The notes under the pieces: generated by a model
Told to the model about the DNA's origin: nothing
Databases searched by the model: none
Seen by the model: the letters and a program-made list of their open reading frames with translations, nothing else
Shown: piece by piece, positions 1 through 10,402 of the stretch
Numbering within the stretch: position 1 is the stretch's first letter
Layout: each line of letters opens with the position of its first letter
NCBI GenBank assembly: GCA_963763015.1
Contig: CAVXML010000009.1
Span: 186,001-250,000, forward strand
Direction: 5' to 3'
DNA from: Fodinibacter sp963763015
Lineage (GTDB): Bacteria > Actinomycetota > Actinomycetes > Actinomycetales > Dermatophilaceae
DNA length: 64,000 nt
Translations under genes and position numbers: made by a program

Positions 1-1
1 G

Positions 2-1546
<1,545 letters not shown>

Positions 1547-1557
1547 CCCGACAGACC

Positions 1558-1571
1558 GAGCCGGCGGGCTC
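1558..1571. terminator. Small hairpin between convergent acnA and cysG
   Basis: GAGCC-GGCG-GGCTC forms a 5-bp stem in the 23-base gap between the two stop codons; it also covers the first two bases of the cysG stop. There is no T-tract, so a terminator role is only inferred from position. Confidence 0.3.
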
Positions 1572-2772
1572 AGCGGAAGTCGGGAGAGAGACGGACGACG
1601 TCGCCGACGACCACCACGGCCGGGTTCTCGACGCCGACCTGCGTCGCGCGCCGGGCGATGTCGCCGAGCGTGCCGATGGTGACCCGCTGGTCGGGCAGGA
1701 AGCCCCGCTCGACGATCGCCACCGGGCACGACGCCGGCCGCCCCGCCGCCAGCAGGGCGGCGGTGGAGGTCGCCAGGCGGCCCACCCCCATGAGGAGGAC
1801 CACCGTGTGGTCGGTGCCGGGGGGCACCGCGGGCAGGTCCTCGTGGCCAGTCACCACTGTGAACCCGCGCGCCACTCCACGATGGGTGACGGGGATGCCG
1901 GCCGCTGCCGGCACAGCGACCGCACTGGTCACCCCGGGCACCACCTCCACCCGGATGCCGCGCGCCTCGCACGCGAGGCGCTCCTCACCACCTCGGCCGA
2001 GCACGTACGGGTCACCGCCCTTGAGCCGCACCACCGCGTGTCCAGCGAGAGCCTCCTCGACGAGGAGGTCGTTGATCGAGTCCTGTGCCAGAGCGTGCCG
2101 CCCCGGCGCCTTGCCGACGTCGACGACACGCACCGACGCGGGCAGCCGGTCGACCACTGCGCGCGGAGCCAGCCGGTCGACGACGACGACGTCCGCCGCG
2201 GCCAGCAGGTCCCGGCCCCGGCTCGTGAGCAGCCCGTCGGCTCCCGGGCCTCCACCGACGAGGGCCACCCACCCCACACCCCGGCGCGGTGACCGGCGAC
2301 GCAGGTCCAGGGCGCCGGCGGCCAGAAGACCGCCGACCGCCCGGGTGACCTCGGTGCCGAGGGCACGGTCACCGGGCGAGTGGGTGGCGACCGTGACGGT
2401 GCCGTCGGCGGTCTCGACCCGGACTGTCTCGGGAAGGGCAGCGGTGCCGCCCGAGGGTGAGCAGGCGTCGACCGACCACACGCGCGCGGCGAGGGCATCG
2501 GTGCGCACGATGGCGTCGGTGCGATCGTCACCGGAGCCGGTGACGACGAACCAGGCGCCGTCGAGGTCGGCCGCTCCGGCGTAGTCACCTGCGCTCCAGC
2601 TGATCTCACCCCCGAGGGCCAGCTCCTCCAGCTCCTCGCACACCCATGGAGCGACCACCCGCACCCGCGCCCGCGCCTCGACCAGGGCACGCACCCCGGG
2701 CACGACCGCCGGGCCGCCGCCGACGACGAGGGCGGGGCGGCCGGTGAGGTCCAGCCCGACCGGGAGGGTCAC
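1570..2772 (-). CDS. cysG: Bifunctional siroheme synthase: precorrin-2 dehydrogenase/ferrochelatase plus uroporphyrinogen-III C-methyltransferase
   Basis: Makes siroheme for the sulfite reductase encoded upstream in the same operon. The 400-residue protein has an N-terminal Rossmann domain (about 1-150; VVGGGPAVVPG) of the precorrin-2 dehydrogenase/ferrochelatase type, then a C-terminal SAM-dependent uroporphyrinogen methyltransferase domain (about 165-395; VALVGGGPGADGLL, LKGGDPYVLGRG, VVPGVTSAVAVPAAAGIPVTH). Its ATG overlaps the cysN stop by 4 bases, implying translational coupling. It is shorter than enterobacterial CysG (about 457 aa), mainly in the linker and dimerisation region. Some databases call this architecture cobA. 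Confidence 0.93.
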   Translation of the reverse strand: MTLPVGLDLTGRPALVVGGGPAVVPGVRALVEARARVRVVAPWVCEELEELALGGEISWSAGDYAGAADLDGAWFVVTGSGDDRTDAIVRTDALAARVWSVDACSPSGGTAALPETVRVETADGTVTVATHSPGDRALGTEVTRAVGGLLAAGALDLRRRSPRRGVGWVALVGGGPGADGLLTSRGRDLLAAADVVVVDRLAPRAVVDRLPASVRVVDVGKAPGRHALAQDSINDLLVEEALAGHAVVRLKGGDPYVLGRGGEERLACEARGIRVEVVPGVTSAVAVPAAAGIPVTHRGVARGFTVVTGHEDLPAVPPGTDHTVVLLMGVGRLATSTAALLAAGRPASCPVAIVERGFLPDQRVTIGTLGDIARRATQVGVENPAVVVVGDVVRLSPDFR

Positions 2773-4049
2773 CGGGGGTGCTCTCCGGGGGCCACGGCAT
2801 CCGCCATGGCCGCCGCCAGCGTGCGGCCGTCGTCGGGGTCGACGAGGAGGAAGGCCCCGCCGCGCCGCGAGGTGGAGTAGGACTCGACGGGCAGCGGTGC
2901 GGCCAGTCGGACCGTGATCCGGCCGATGTCGTTGAGTGCCAACCGCTCCGCCGGCGCGAGTCGTAGCGCGTCGAGGTCGAGGCGGCCGTCGACCGAGCGC
3001 ACGACGGCGAGCACCGTGCGGGAACCATGTTTGACGAGCAGCCGGGCACCCGGGCGCAGCGGCTCGTCACCGAGCCAGCAGGCCAGGGCGGTGACCTCCT
3101 GGCGCAGGGGCACCGGGTCACCGGCCGCCGCGAGGAGGTCGCCGCGGCTGACGTCGACGTCGTCGGCGAGCCGGATGGACACCGACTGCGGCGCCACCGC
3201 GACGTCGAGCGGCCGCTCCCCGAGGTCGATCCCGGCCACCCGCGTGCGGGAGCCCGACGGCAGCACGACCACCTCGTCGCCGACCCGCACCGAGCCGGAG
3301 GCGAGCTGTCCGGCGTACCCGCGGTACTCCACGTGCTCCGGGGAGCGGGCGGCGCCCTGCGGGCGGATGACCACCTGGACCGGCATCCGGAACGACTCGT
3401 GCAGCGGGTCGGTGTCCGGGGGCAGCGTCTCGAGCAGCTCGAGCAGCGAGGGGCCCTCGTACCAAGGGGTGTTGGGCGAGCGGTCGACCACGTTGTCGCC
3501 GACGAGGGCCGAGACCGGCACGGCGTGGGCGTCGGGGATGCCCAGCTCGGTGGCGATGCCGCGCACGTCCGCCGCGACGGTGCGGAAGACATCCTCGCTG
3601 TGCTCGACGAGGTCGATCTTGTTCACGGCGATGACCACGTGAGGCACCCGCATGAGGGCGGCGACCGCGAGGTGGCGCCGGGTCTGCTCGAGCACGCCCT
3701 TGCGGGCGTCGACGAGCAGCACCAGCGCGTCGGCGGTGGACGACCCGGTCACCGTGTTGCGCGTGTACTGCACGTGGCCGGGGCAGTCGGCGAGCACGAA
3801 CGAGCGCTGCGCCGTCGCGAAGTAGCGGTAGGCGACGTCGATGGTGATGCCCTGCTCCCGCTCGGCGCGCAGGCCGTCGGTGAGCAGCGCCAGGTCGGCC
3901 GAGGCCAGGCCCCGGTCACGGCTGACCCGCTCCACGGCATCCAGCTGGTCGGTGAGCACCGACTTCGAGTCGTGCAGGAGGCGACCGACGAGCGTCGACT
4001 TGCCGTCGTCGACCGAGCCCGCGGTCGCCAGGCGCAACAAGGTGCTCAT
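2769..4049 (-). CDS. cysN: Sulfate adenylyltransferase subunit 1 (GTPase)
   Basis: Regulatory GTPase subunit of ATP sulfurylase; with CysD it activates sulfate to APS. The ATG at 4049 gives 426 aa beginning MSTLLRLATAGSVDDGKST, so the P-loop sits right after the start. The switch regions include REQGITIDVAYRYF, DCPGHVQYTRN and the guanine-specificity motif NKID. An EF-Tu-like beta-barrel follows. There is no C-terminal APS-kinase (CysC) domain, consistent with direct APS reduction by the CysH in this operon. The open frame continues upstream of 4049 but that part is a shadow of cysD. Confidence 0.96.
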   Translation of the reverse strand: MSTLLRLATAGSVDDGKSTLVGRLLHDSKSVLTDQLDAVERVSRDRGLASADLALLTDGLRAEREQGITIDVAYRYFATAQRSFVLADCPGHVQYTRNTVTGSSTADALVLLVDARKGVLEQTRRHLAVAALMRVPHVVIAVNKIDLVEHSEDVFRTVAADVRGIATELGIPDAHAVPVSALVGDNVVDRSPNTPWYEGPSLLELLETLPPDTDPLHESFRMPVQVVIRPQGAARSPEHVEYRGYAGQLASGSVRVGDEVVVLPSGSRTRVAGIDLGERPLDVAVAPQSVSIRLADDVDVSRGDLLAAAGDPVPLRQEVTALACWLGDEPLRPGARLLVKHGSRTVLAVVRSVDGRLDLDALRLAPAERLALNDIGRITVRLAAPLPVESYSTSRRGGAFLLVDPDDGRTLAAAMADAVAPGEHPR

Positions 4050-4077
4050 CGGGGGGCCCTCATGGAGTACCGGAGCC

Positions 4078-4137
4078 GGGTCCCACGTTGCGCGTGGGCG
4101 GAACGAGCGCGGGTCCCATGCTCTGCGTGGGCGAACG
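4078..4137 (-). repeat. Two tandem hairpin units between cysD and cysN
   Basis: Two near-identical units of about 28 bases (4078-4105 and 4111-4137) lie head to tail in the 100-base cysD-cysN gap. Each reads roughly GGGTCCCA(C/T)G-N5-CGTGGGCG(G)AACG and can fold as a 6-bp CCCACG/CGTGGG hairpin; the second unit has one mismatch. No other intercistronic gap of this operon has such structure. A role in mRNA stability or CysN translation is possible but unproven. Confidence 0.5.
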
Positions 4138-4149
4138 TCATGGGGTGCA

Positions 4150-5130
4150 TCAGAAGTAGCCCTCCTTCTTGCGGTCCTCCATGGCGGCCTCGGAGATCCG
4201 GTCGTCGGCGCGGGTGGCGCCGCGCTCGGTGAGCGTGGAGGCGGCCACCTCGGCGACGACGTGCGCCACGGATGCCGCGTCACTCTCGACCGCCCCCGTG
4301 CACGACATGTCGCCGACCGTGCGGTAGCGGACCCGGCGGGTGCTGACGCCCTCGTCGGCGCGCGGCTGCGAGTGCGGGCCGAGGGCCAGCAGCATCCCGT
4401 CGCGCTCGAAGACCTCGCGCTCGTGGGCGTAGTAGAGGCCCGGCAGCTCGATGCCCTCCCGCTCGACGTAGCGCCACACGTCGAGCTCGGTCCAGTTCGA
4501 CAGCGGGAAGACGCGGACGTGCTCCCCGGGGCGGTGGCGTGGGTTGAAGATGTTCCAGAGCTCGGGGCGCTGGTTCTTGGGGTCCCACTGGCCGAAGTCG
4601 TCGCGCAGGCTGACGACGCGCTCCTTCGCGCGGGCCTTCTCCTCGTCGCGCCGGCCGCCACCGAAGACGCCGTCGAAACGGTGCCGTGCGATCGCCTCCA
4701 GCAGCGGCTGGGTCTGCAGGGGGTTGCGGGTGCCGTCGGCGCGCTCGCGCAGCCGGCCGTCGTCGATCCAGTCCTGCACCGAGGCGACCTCCAGGCGCAG
4801 CCCGAGCCGTTGCACGGTGGCGTCGCGGTACGCGAGGACCTCGGGGAAGTTGTGGCCGGTGTCGACGTGCAGCACGGGGAACGGGATCGGGGCCGGCCAG
4901 AACGCCTTGGCCGCCACGTGCAGCATCACCACGGAGTCCTTCCCCCCACTGAACAGGAGCACAGGACGCTCGAGCTCCGCGGTGATCTCGCGGAGAACGA
5001 GCATCGCCTCGCTCTCCAGCACGTCGAGCTGGCTGAGCACGGGCAGGTCGGCCGGTGCCGGGGTCCGGGTGGGAGTCGTCACGTCGGTCGTCACGGGAGG
5101 CGCCTCGGTCAGGGTGTCGGTGGTGGTCAC
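4150..5130 (-). CDS. cysD: Sulfate adenylyltransferase subunit 2
   Basis: Catalytic ATP-sulfurylase subunit (sulfate + ATP to APS + PPi), a PP-loop ATPase of the PAPS-reductase fold. The PP-loop is FSGGKDSVVMLH near residue 63, followed by HVDTGHNFPEVL and FGGGRRDEEKARAKER. The protein ends KKEGYF, the normal CysD C terminus. The first 35 residues are a Thr/Pro-rich extension that aligns with nothing I know, so a start further in is possible; length is 326 aa against about 300 for the family. It lies 61 bases after cysH and 100 before cysN. Confidence 0.95.
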   Translation of the reverse strand: MTTTDTLTEAPPVTTDVTTPTRTPAPADLPVLSQLDVLESEAMLVLREITAELERPVLLFSGGKDSVVMLHVAAKAFWPAPIPFPVLHVDTGHNFPEVLAYRDATVQRLGLRLEVASVQDWIDDGRLRERADGTRNPLQTQPLLEAIARHRFDGVFGGGRRDEEKARAKERVVSLRDDFGQWDPKNQRPELWNIFNPRHRPGEHVRVFPLSNWTELDVWRYVEREGIELPGLYYAHEREVFERDGMLLALGPHSQPRADEGVSTRRVRYRTVGDMSCTGAVESDAASVAHVVAEVAASTLTERGATRADDRISEAAMEDRKKEGYF

Positions 5131-5191
5131 GAGGGGTCCTCGCGAAGCATCTGGCGGAGCGAAGCGGGGCTAGAACTTCGTGGGGTCCGAC

Positions 5192-5938
5192 TCATGGGTG
5201 CAGCCCGCACTCGGTCTTGGCGAACCCGGCCCAGCGCCCGGCCCTGGGGTCGTCGCCCGGCGCGACCCGCTGCGTGCACGGCTCGCAGCCGATCGACGGG
5301 AACCCGTCGGAGAGCAGCAGGTTCACCGGGACGCGGTGCTCGACGGCGTGGTCGACGACCTCGTCGAAGGTCCACGCCGCGAGGGGGTTGAGCTTCACGA
5401 GCCCGAACTGCTCGTCGAACGTGACGAGCGGCGTGTCGGCGCGGGTCGGACCCTCGTCGCGCCGGATGCCGGTCACCCACGCCTCGTAGCCGGCGAGCGC
5501 CGCCTTGAGCGGCTCGACCTTGCGCATCCGGCAGCAGGAGGCGGGGTCGCGCTCGTACAGCCGCGGCCCGAACTCCTCGTCCTGCTCGGCCACGGTCAGG
5601 GTGGGCCGCACGTCGACGACGGTGACGTCGAGCTCTGACTCCACCTGCGCCCGCGTGCCGTAGGTCTCGGCGAAGTGGTAGCCGGTGTCGAGGAACAGCA
5701 CGTCGACACCAGGGGCGGCCCTCGCGACGACCGCGGGGAGCACGGCATCCTGCATGCTGCAGGCCACGGCCAGCGTGCCGGGGAAGGTCCGTGCCGCCCA
5801 GGCCGACACCTCGTCGGCCGTGGCGTCCGGGCCCAGCTCGCGCGCCCCCTGCTCCGCGAGGGCACGCAGCTCGTCGGCGCCACGACGGGAGCGTGGGGTG
5901 GTGGTCGTGGTGGTCGTGGCGGGGGTGGTCGTCGTCAT
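5192..5938 (-). CDS. cysH: Assimilatory adenylyl-sulfate (APS) reductase
   Basis: Reduces APS to sulfite using thioredoxin. The 248-residue protein carries the two cysteine pairs that bind a 4Fe-4S cluster in APS reductases (ASCCRMRKVEPL and GCEPCTQR) and the C-terminal nucleophile motif KTECGLH. The cysteine pairs distinguish it from the PAPS-specific enterobacterial enzyme, and fit the lack of a CysC domain in this operon. An N-terminal Thr-rich run precedes the domain. Its ATG overlaps the stop of the sulfite reductase gene by 4 bases (ATGA). Confidence 0.95.
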   Translation of the reverse strand: MTTTTPATTTTTTTPRSRRGADELRALAEQGARELGPDATADEVSAWAARTFPGTLAVACSMQDAVLPAVVARAAPGVDVLFLDTGYHFAETYGTRAQVESELDVTVVDVRPTLTVAEQDEEFGPRLYERDPASCCRMRKVEPLKAALAGYEAWVTGIRRDEGPTRADTPLVTFDEQFGLVKLNPLAAWTFDEVVDHAVEHRVPVNLLLSDGFPSIGCEPCTQRVAPGDDPRAGRWAGFAKTECGLHP

Positions 5939-7650
5939 CGCAGCTCCTCCTCGTCGACGCGGTGCACCCAGCTGGAGAACGTCTCGCCGGCCCCGCGCTG
6001 GCCGAGCCAGCGGCGCACCAGGCGCTCGACGAGGTCGGGGAGGTCCGCGGCGGTGACCTTGAGGCCGCGCACGGTGCGGCCCAGCCCTGCCTCGTCGCGG
6101 TCGGCGGAGGCCAGACCGCCGCCGAGGTGCACCTGGAACCCGGCCTCCTGCTCGCCGTCGACCGTGACGATCTGGCCCTTGAGGCCGATGTCGGCCACCT
6201 GGATCCGGGCGCAGGAGTTGGGGCAGCCGTTGACGTTGAGGGTGACCGGGGTGTCGAGCTGGTCGGTGACGTCGGCGAGGCGCCGCTCCAGCTCGGCGAT
6301 CGCGGTGGCCGCGGTGACCTTGGTCTCGACGATGGCCAGCTTGCAGAACTCGATGCCGGTGCAGGCCATGGTGTGCCGCCGGAAGGGGCTGGGGGAGACC
6401 GAGAGCCCCAGGGCCTCGAGACCGGCGACGAGCTCGGCCACGGCGTGCGGCGGGACGTCGAGCACGACGAGCTTCTGGTGGGGGGTGAGCCGCACCCGGT
6501 CGGTGCCCGCGGCGGCCATGAGGTCCGCCAGCCCGGCGAGCACCGAGCCGCTGACGCGGCCGACCACGGGCGCGGCACCGACGTAGTGGTTGCCGTCCTT
6601 CTGGAGGTGGATGCCGACGTGGTCCCCCGGACCCGAGGCCGGAGCGGGCGGAGGACCGTCGGGCAGTGGGGAGTCCAGGTAGTCACGCTCGAGCACCTCG
6701 CGGAACGTCACCGGTCCCCACTCGGCGAGGAGGAACTTCAGGCGCGCCTTGGTGCGCAGCCGACGGTAGCCGTGGTCGCGGAAGATGCGGATGACGCCGT
6801 GCCAGACCTCGGCCACGCGGTCCGGCTCGACGAACACCCCGAGCCGCTCGGCGAGGCGCGGCGCGGTCGAGAGTCCGCCGCCGACCCACAGGTCGTAGCC
6901 CACCCCGAGCTGCGGATGGACCACGCCCACGAAGGAGACGTCGTTGATCTCGTGGACGACGTCCAGGCTCGGGTGGCCGGTCACGGCGGACTTGAACTTG
7001 CGGGGGAGGTTGGCCAGCTCGGGGTCACCGATGAAGCGGCGCGTGATCTCCTCGATCGCCGGACCGGGGTCGATGATCTCGTCGGCGGCGATCCCGGCCA
7101 GCGGGCTGCCGAGGACCACGCGAGGGGTGTCGCCGCACGCCTCCGTCGTCTGGAGCCCGACCTCCTCGAGGCGCCGCCAGATCTCGGGGACGTCCTCGAC
7201 GCGGATCCAGTGGTACTGGATGTTCTGGCGGTCACTGATGTCGGCGGTGTCCCGCGCGAACTCCGTGGAGATGTCGGCCAGAACGCGCAGCTGGTCCAGC
7301 GTGAGGGCTCCGCCGTCGAGGCGGACCCGGAGCATGAAGTAGCGGTCGGAGAGCTCGTGCGGCTCGAGGGTGGCGGTGCGCCCGCCGTCGATGCCGGGCC
7401 GGCGCTGGGTGTACAGGCCCCACCATCGCATCCGGCCGTGGAGGTCGTCGTCGGGGATCGAGTCGAAGCCCTGCACCGAGTAGACGGTCTCGATCCGCTC
7501 GCGCACGTCGAGCCCACCGCCCGCCGCCTTCATCTGCTCGTTGGCGTTGAGCGGCTCACGGCCGTCGACCGCCCACTGACCGTTGGAGCGGCCGGCGCGG
7601 GGGGGCCGCAGGGCCCGGCCGGTCGAGCTGTCGGTCGTGTGCGCGGTCAT
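5935..7650 (-). CDS. sir: Ferredoxin-dependent assimilatory sulfite reductase (siroheme/4Fe-4S)
   Basis: Six-electron reduction of sulfite to sulfide, probably with ferredoxin. The 571-residue protein has the two-repeat nitrite/sulfite reductase fold. Cluster ligands are in ACTGIEFCKLA and NGCPNSCAR; the substrate/siroheme region includes RQNIQYHWIR and GDTPRVVLGSPLAG. GLYTQRRPG and TTEACGDTP lie where the Tyr-Cys crosslink occurs in the mycobacterial SirA enzyme; I infer sulfite rather than nitrite specificity from those and from the operon. First gene of the sir-cysH-cysD-cysN-cysG operon. Confidence 0.94.
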   Translation of the reverse strand: MTAHTTDSSTGRALRPPRAGRSNGQWAVDGREPLNANEQMKAAGGGLDVRERIETVYSVQGFDSIPDDDLHGRMRWWGLYTQRRPGIDGGRTATLEPHELSDRYFMLRVRLDGGALTLDQLRVLADISTEFARDTADISDRQNIQYHWIRVEDVPEIWRRLEEVGLQTTEACGDTPRVVLGSPLAGIAADEIIDPGPAIEEITRRFIGDPELANLPRKFKSAVTGHPSLDVVHEINDVSFVGVVHPQLGVGYDLWVGGGLSTAPRLAERLGVFVEPDRVAEVWHGVIRIFRDHGYRRLRTKARLKFLLAEWGPVTFREVLERDYLDSPLPDGPPPAPASGPGDHVGIHLQKDGNHYVGAAPVVGRVSGSVLAGLADLMAAAGTDRVRLTPHQKLVVLDVPPHAVAELVAGLEALGLSVSPSPFRRHTMACTGIEFCKLAIVETKVTAATAIAELERRLADVTDQLDTPVTLNVNGCPNSCARIQVADIGLKGQIVTVDGEQEAGFQVHLGGGLASADRDEAGLGRTVRGLKVTAADLPDLVERLVRRWLGQRGAGETFSSWVHRVDEEELR

Positions 7651-7755
7651 GGGGTCCCACCGAGTCGGAATTAGTTGTGGTGATGAAATCTATAACGCAC
7701 CATTATTCCCCGACGTGCGGTCCACGATGTGGTCCGGCGGCGTATCATCGAACAC
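7651..7755. promoter_or_regulatory. Divergent promoter region between sir and the 7756 gene
   Basis: This 105-base gap is clearly more AT-rich than its surroundings at 7670-7715. On the plus strand TATCAT (7743-7748) stands 7 bases before the ATG at 7756, the spacing of a leaderless -10 box. On the minus strand TATAGA at about 7690 is a possible -10 for the sulfur operon. GGTCCAC-GAT-GTGGTCC (about 7719-7735) is an inverted repeat with one mismatch and could bind a regulator of the sulfur operon. Confidence 0.45.
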
Positions 7756-8214
7756 ATGTTCGACCCCCCGGCGCGCGAGGGTCCGCCGGTGCGGGCCGGG
7801 AGCCCGGGGTCTCCGGCGCGCCAGCGGTCGGCGGCGGGGGCGGCCGGTGGGGCGGGGGGCCCGCCGGGGTGGCCGCCCGGGGTGCCGCCGCCGGGGGAGC
7901 GCGGCTGGGACCACCGGGCCGGGGCCTGGCTGCTCGACCACTGCCCGCCGGACTACCGGCTCTACCCGGCGTGGCGGCGGCACCCGGTCGCCCTGGCCTG
8001 GCTCACCGTGCGTCACCTCGACGCCCAGCTCGACGCCATGCGGTCGGCATACCGCGAGGTGCGCGTCGACCTCGTCGACGACATCGGGCCCGAGGGCGTC
8101 GCCCAGGTGCTCGGCGACCTCGAGGTCGAGGGGGTCCGGCTGCTGTCGGCGCGCCGGGCCGCCGCGTTGCTGCTCGACGCGCTGAGAGGGCTCGAGTTCG
8201 TGCCCCGCCTCTGA
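7756..8214 (+). CDS. Conserved actinobacterial hypothetical protein
   Basis: A 152-residue protein I cannot assign to a characterised family. The first about 55 residues are a low-complexity Gly/Pro/Ala stretch. The rest is a compact, Trp/Arg-containing alpha-helical domain (DHCPPDYRLYPAWRRHP, then LTVRHLDAQLDAMRSAYREV). No signal peptide or membrane segment is seen. The ATG at 7756 is preferred because TATCAT lies 7 bases upstream, fitting a leaderless transcript; an upstream GTG at 7729 is in frame. It is transcribed away from the sulfur operon and towards dxs, with 229 bases before dxs. Confidence 0.7.
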   Translation: MFDPPAREGPPVRAGSPGSPARQRSAAGAAGGAGGPPGWPPGVPPPGERGWDHRAGAWLLDHCPPDYRLYPAWRRHPVALAWLTVRHLDAQLDAMRSAYREVRVDLVDDIGPEGVAQVLGDLEVEGVRLLSARRAAALLLDALRGLEFVPRL

Positions 8215-8443
8215 GGCCACGTCCGTCCCGCCCCATCCAGCGACCTTCGGTTGGCCCCAGAACGCGTGTGGTGCCGTGGTGAGAACTCTGGCCGCAGCGT
8301 GGACGGCATCCGAAGATCTCCGCAGGTCGGCACGGTCGGACGAGGTGCGGCAGGGCTCTGGTGGGGGAGCACCTAGACTCGGGGGGTCGTCCGCACGTCC
8401 TCGACACGTGTCGGCCATTCGCAGCACCAGGAGGTAGGCACCG

Positions 8444-10312
8444 GTGAGCCTGCTCGAGCGCATCGGGGGACCCGAGGACCTCAAGGCACTGCGCCCCGAC
8501 CAGCTGCCCACGTTGGCGGACGAGATCCGGCGCTTCCTCATCGAGGAGGTGTCCCGCACCGGCGGCCACCTCGGGCCCAACCTCGGCGTCGTCGAGCTGA
8601 CGATCGCGATCCACCGGGTGTTCAGCTCGCCCACGGACACCGTGGTGCTCGACACGGGGCACCAGTCCTACGTCCACAAGCTGCTCACCGGGCGCCACGA
8701 CTTCTCCGGCCTCCGGACCCAGGGCGGGCTCTCCGGCTACCCCAGCCGCGCGGAGTCCGAGCACGACGTCGTCGAGAACTCCCACGCGTCCACGTCGCTG
8801 TCCTGGGCGCACGGCATCGCCGCCGCACGCGTCGTGCGCGGCGAGCGCGGCCGGCACACCGTGGCCGTCATCGGGGACGGCGCGCTCACCGGCGGGATGG
8901 CCTGGGAGGCACTGAACAACATCGCCGCCGACCCCGACCTGCCGCTCGTCGTCGTCGTCAACGACAACGAACGCTCGTACGCCCCCACCCGCGGTGGTCT
9001 GGCCGACCACCTCGCGACGCTGCGGACGACGCGCGGCTACGAGCGCTTCCTCGACTGGGGCAAGAGCACCGTCTCGCGGACCCCGGTGGTCGGCGGGGCG
9101 ATGTACGAGACCCTCCACGGCGTCAAGAAGGGCATCAAGGACATCGTCGCGCCGCAAGGCCTGTTCGAGGACCTCGGCCTCAAGTACGTCGGCCCGGTCG
9201 ACGGGCACGACGAGGCGGCCATCGAGGCCGCCCTGCGCAAGGCGAGGGCGTTCGGCGGACCGGTCCTCGTGCACGTGCTGACCCAGAAGGGTCGCGGGTA
9301 CGACCACGCCGTCAACGACGAGGGCGACCAGTTCCACGCCGTCGGGGTCATCAACCCCGAGACCGGGCTGCCCCTGGAGATCGCCGGGCGCAGCTGGACC
9401 GACGAGTTCAGCGACGCGATGGTCGAGATCGGCGAGGACCGTCAGGACGTCGTCGCGATCACCGCGGCGATGATGATCCCCGTCGGGCTGAAGGGGTTCT
9501 GCGAGCGCTTTCCGGAGCGCACCTTCGACGTCGGCATCGCCGAGCAGCACGCCCTCACCATGGCGGCCGGTCTCGCGTATGCCGGTCTGCACCCGGTGGT
9601 CGCCGTGTACGCCACCTTCCTCAACCGGGCCTTCGACCAGCTGCTCATGGACTGCGCGCTGCACCGGGCGGGCGTCACCGTGGTCCTCGACCGCTCCGGC
9701 ATCACCGGCCCGGACGGGGCCTCCCACCACGGCATGTGGGACATGACGATCAGCGGACTCGTGCCCGGCCTGCACCTCGCCGCCCCTCGCGACGGCCAGC
9801 AGGTGGCCCGCGCGGTCCACGCCGCGGTCGACATCGCGGATGCGCCCTCGGTGGTGCGCTTCCCGAAGGGAACCGTCGGTGACCCGATCACCGCGGTGCG
9901 CAGCATCGGCACGGTCGACGTGCTCGCCGAGCCCGACCCCCACGAGGTCGACGTGCTGCTCGTCGGTATCGGGTCGATGGCCGCCACGGCGATGACGGCC
10001 GCGGAGAAGCTCGCCGCGGAGGGTGTGCGCGTGCGCGTCGTCGACCCCGTGTGGGCGCTGCCGGTCAGCCCCGACCTCGTGCGCGCGGCGGGAGCTGCGG
10101 GTCGGGTCGCGGTCGTCGAGGACAACGTCGTCGTCGGAGGGATCGGCTCACAGGTCGAACTCGCCCTGCGCGAGGCCGGCTCGGACGTCCCGGTCGACGT
10201 CCTCGGCATCCCCAAGCGGTTCCTGGACCACGCCTCGCGGGGGCAGGTGCTCGACGCGATCGCGCTCACGCCGGATGCCGTCGCGGCCGGCCTGCGCGCG
10301 AAGCTCGGCTGA
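8444..10312 (+). CDS. dxs: 1-deoxy-D-xylulose-5-phosphate synthase
   Basis: First enzyme of the MEP isoprenoid pathway: pyruvate + glyceraldehyde-3-phosphate to DXP, thiamine-diphosphate dependent. The 622-aa length is normal. Visible landmarks are the N-terminal GGHLGPNLGVVELT, the ThDP/Mg motif GDGALTGGMAWEALNN, the catalytic Glu region FDVGIAEQHALTMAAGLA, DRSGITGPDGASHHG and the C-terminal transketolase domain. The GTG at 8444 is preceded by the purine-rich CAGGAGGTAG. TAGACT at 8374-8379 is a possible -10 giving a leader of about 58 bases; no good -35 is seen. Confidence 0.97.
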   Translation: MSLLERIGGPEDLKALRPDQLPTLADEIRRFLIEEVSRTGGHLGPNLGVVELTIAIHRVFSSPTDTVVLDTGHQSYVHKLLTGRHDFSGLRTQGGLSGYPSRAESEHDVVENSHASTSLSWAHGIAAARVVRGERGRHTVAVIGDGALTGGMAWEALNNIAADPDLPLVVVVNDNERSYAPTRGGLADHLATLRTTRGYERFLDWGKSTVSRTPVVGGAMYETLHGVKKGIKDIVAPQGLFEDLGLKYVGPVDGHDEAAIEAALRKARAFGGPVLVHVLTQKGRGYDHAVNDEGDQFHAVGVINPETGLPLEIAGRSWTDEFSDAMVEIGEDRQDVVAITAAMMIPVGLKGFCERFPERTFDVGIAEQHALTMAAGLAYAGLHPVVAVYATFLNRAFDQLLMDCALHRAGVTVVLDRSGITGPDGASHHGMWDMTISGLVPGLHLAAPRDGQQVARAVHAAVDIADAPSVVRFPKGTVGDPITAVRSIGTVDVLAEPDPHEVDVLLVGIGSMAATAMTAAEKLAAEGVRVRVVDPVWALPVSPDLVRAAGAAGRVAVVEDNVVVGGIGSQVELALREAGSDVPVDVLGIPKRFLDHASRGQVLDAIALTPDAVAAGLRAKLG

Positions 10313-10402
10313 CCTCGGGTCGGGTCCGTCCACGTCCTTTCGGGGTCAGGTCAGGTCGGGGGTCGGCGACCGGCGCGACCCGCACGACGCGTGAGGCCCT
10401 CC

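Noticed and set aside
2769..4661. 630-codon frame containing cysN
   Set aside because: Upstream 200 codons are the shadow of cysD; CysN begins at 4049.
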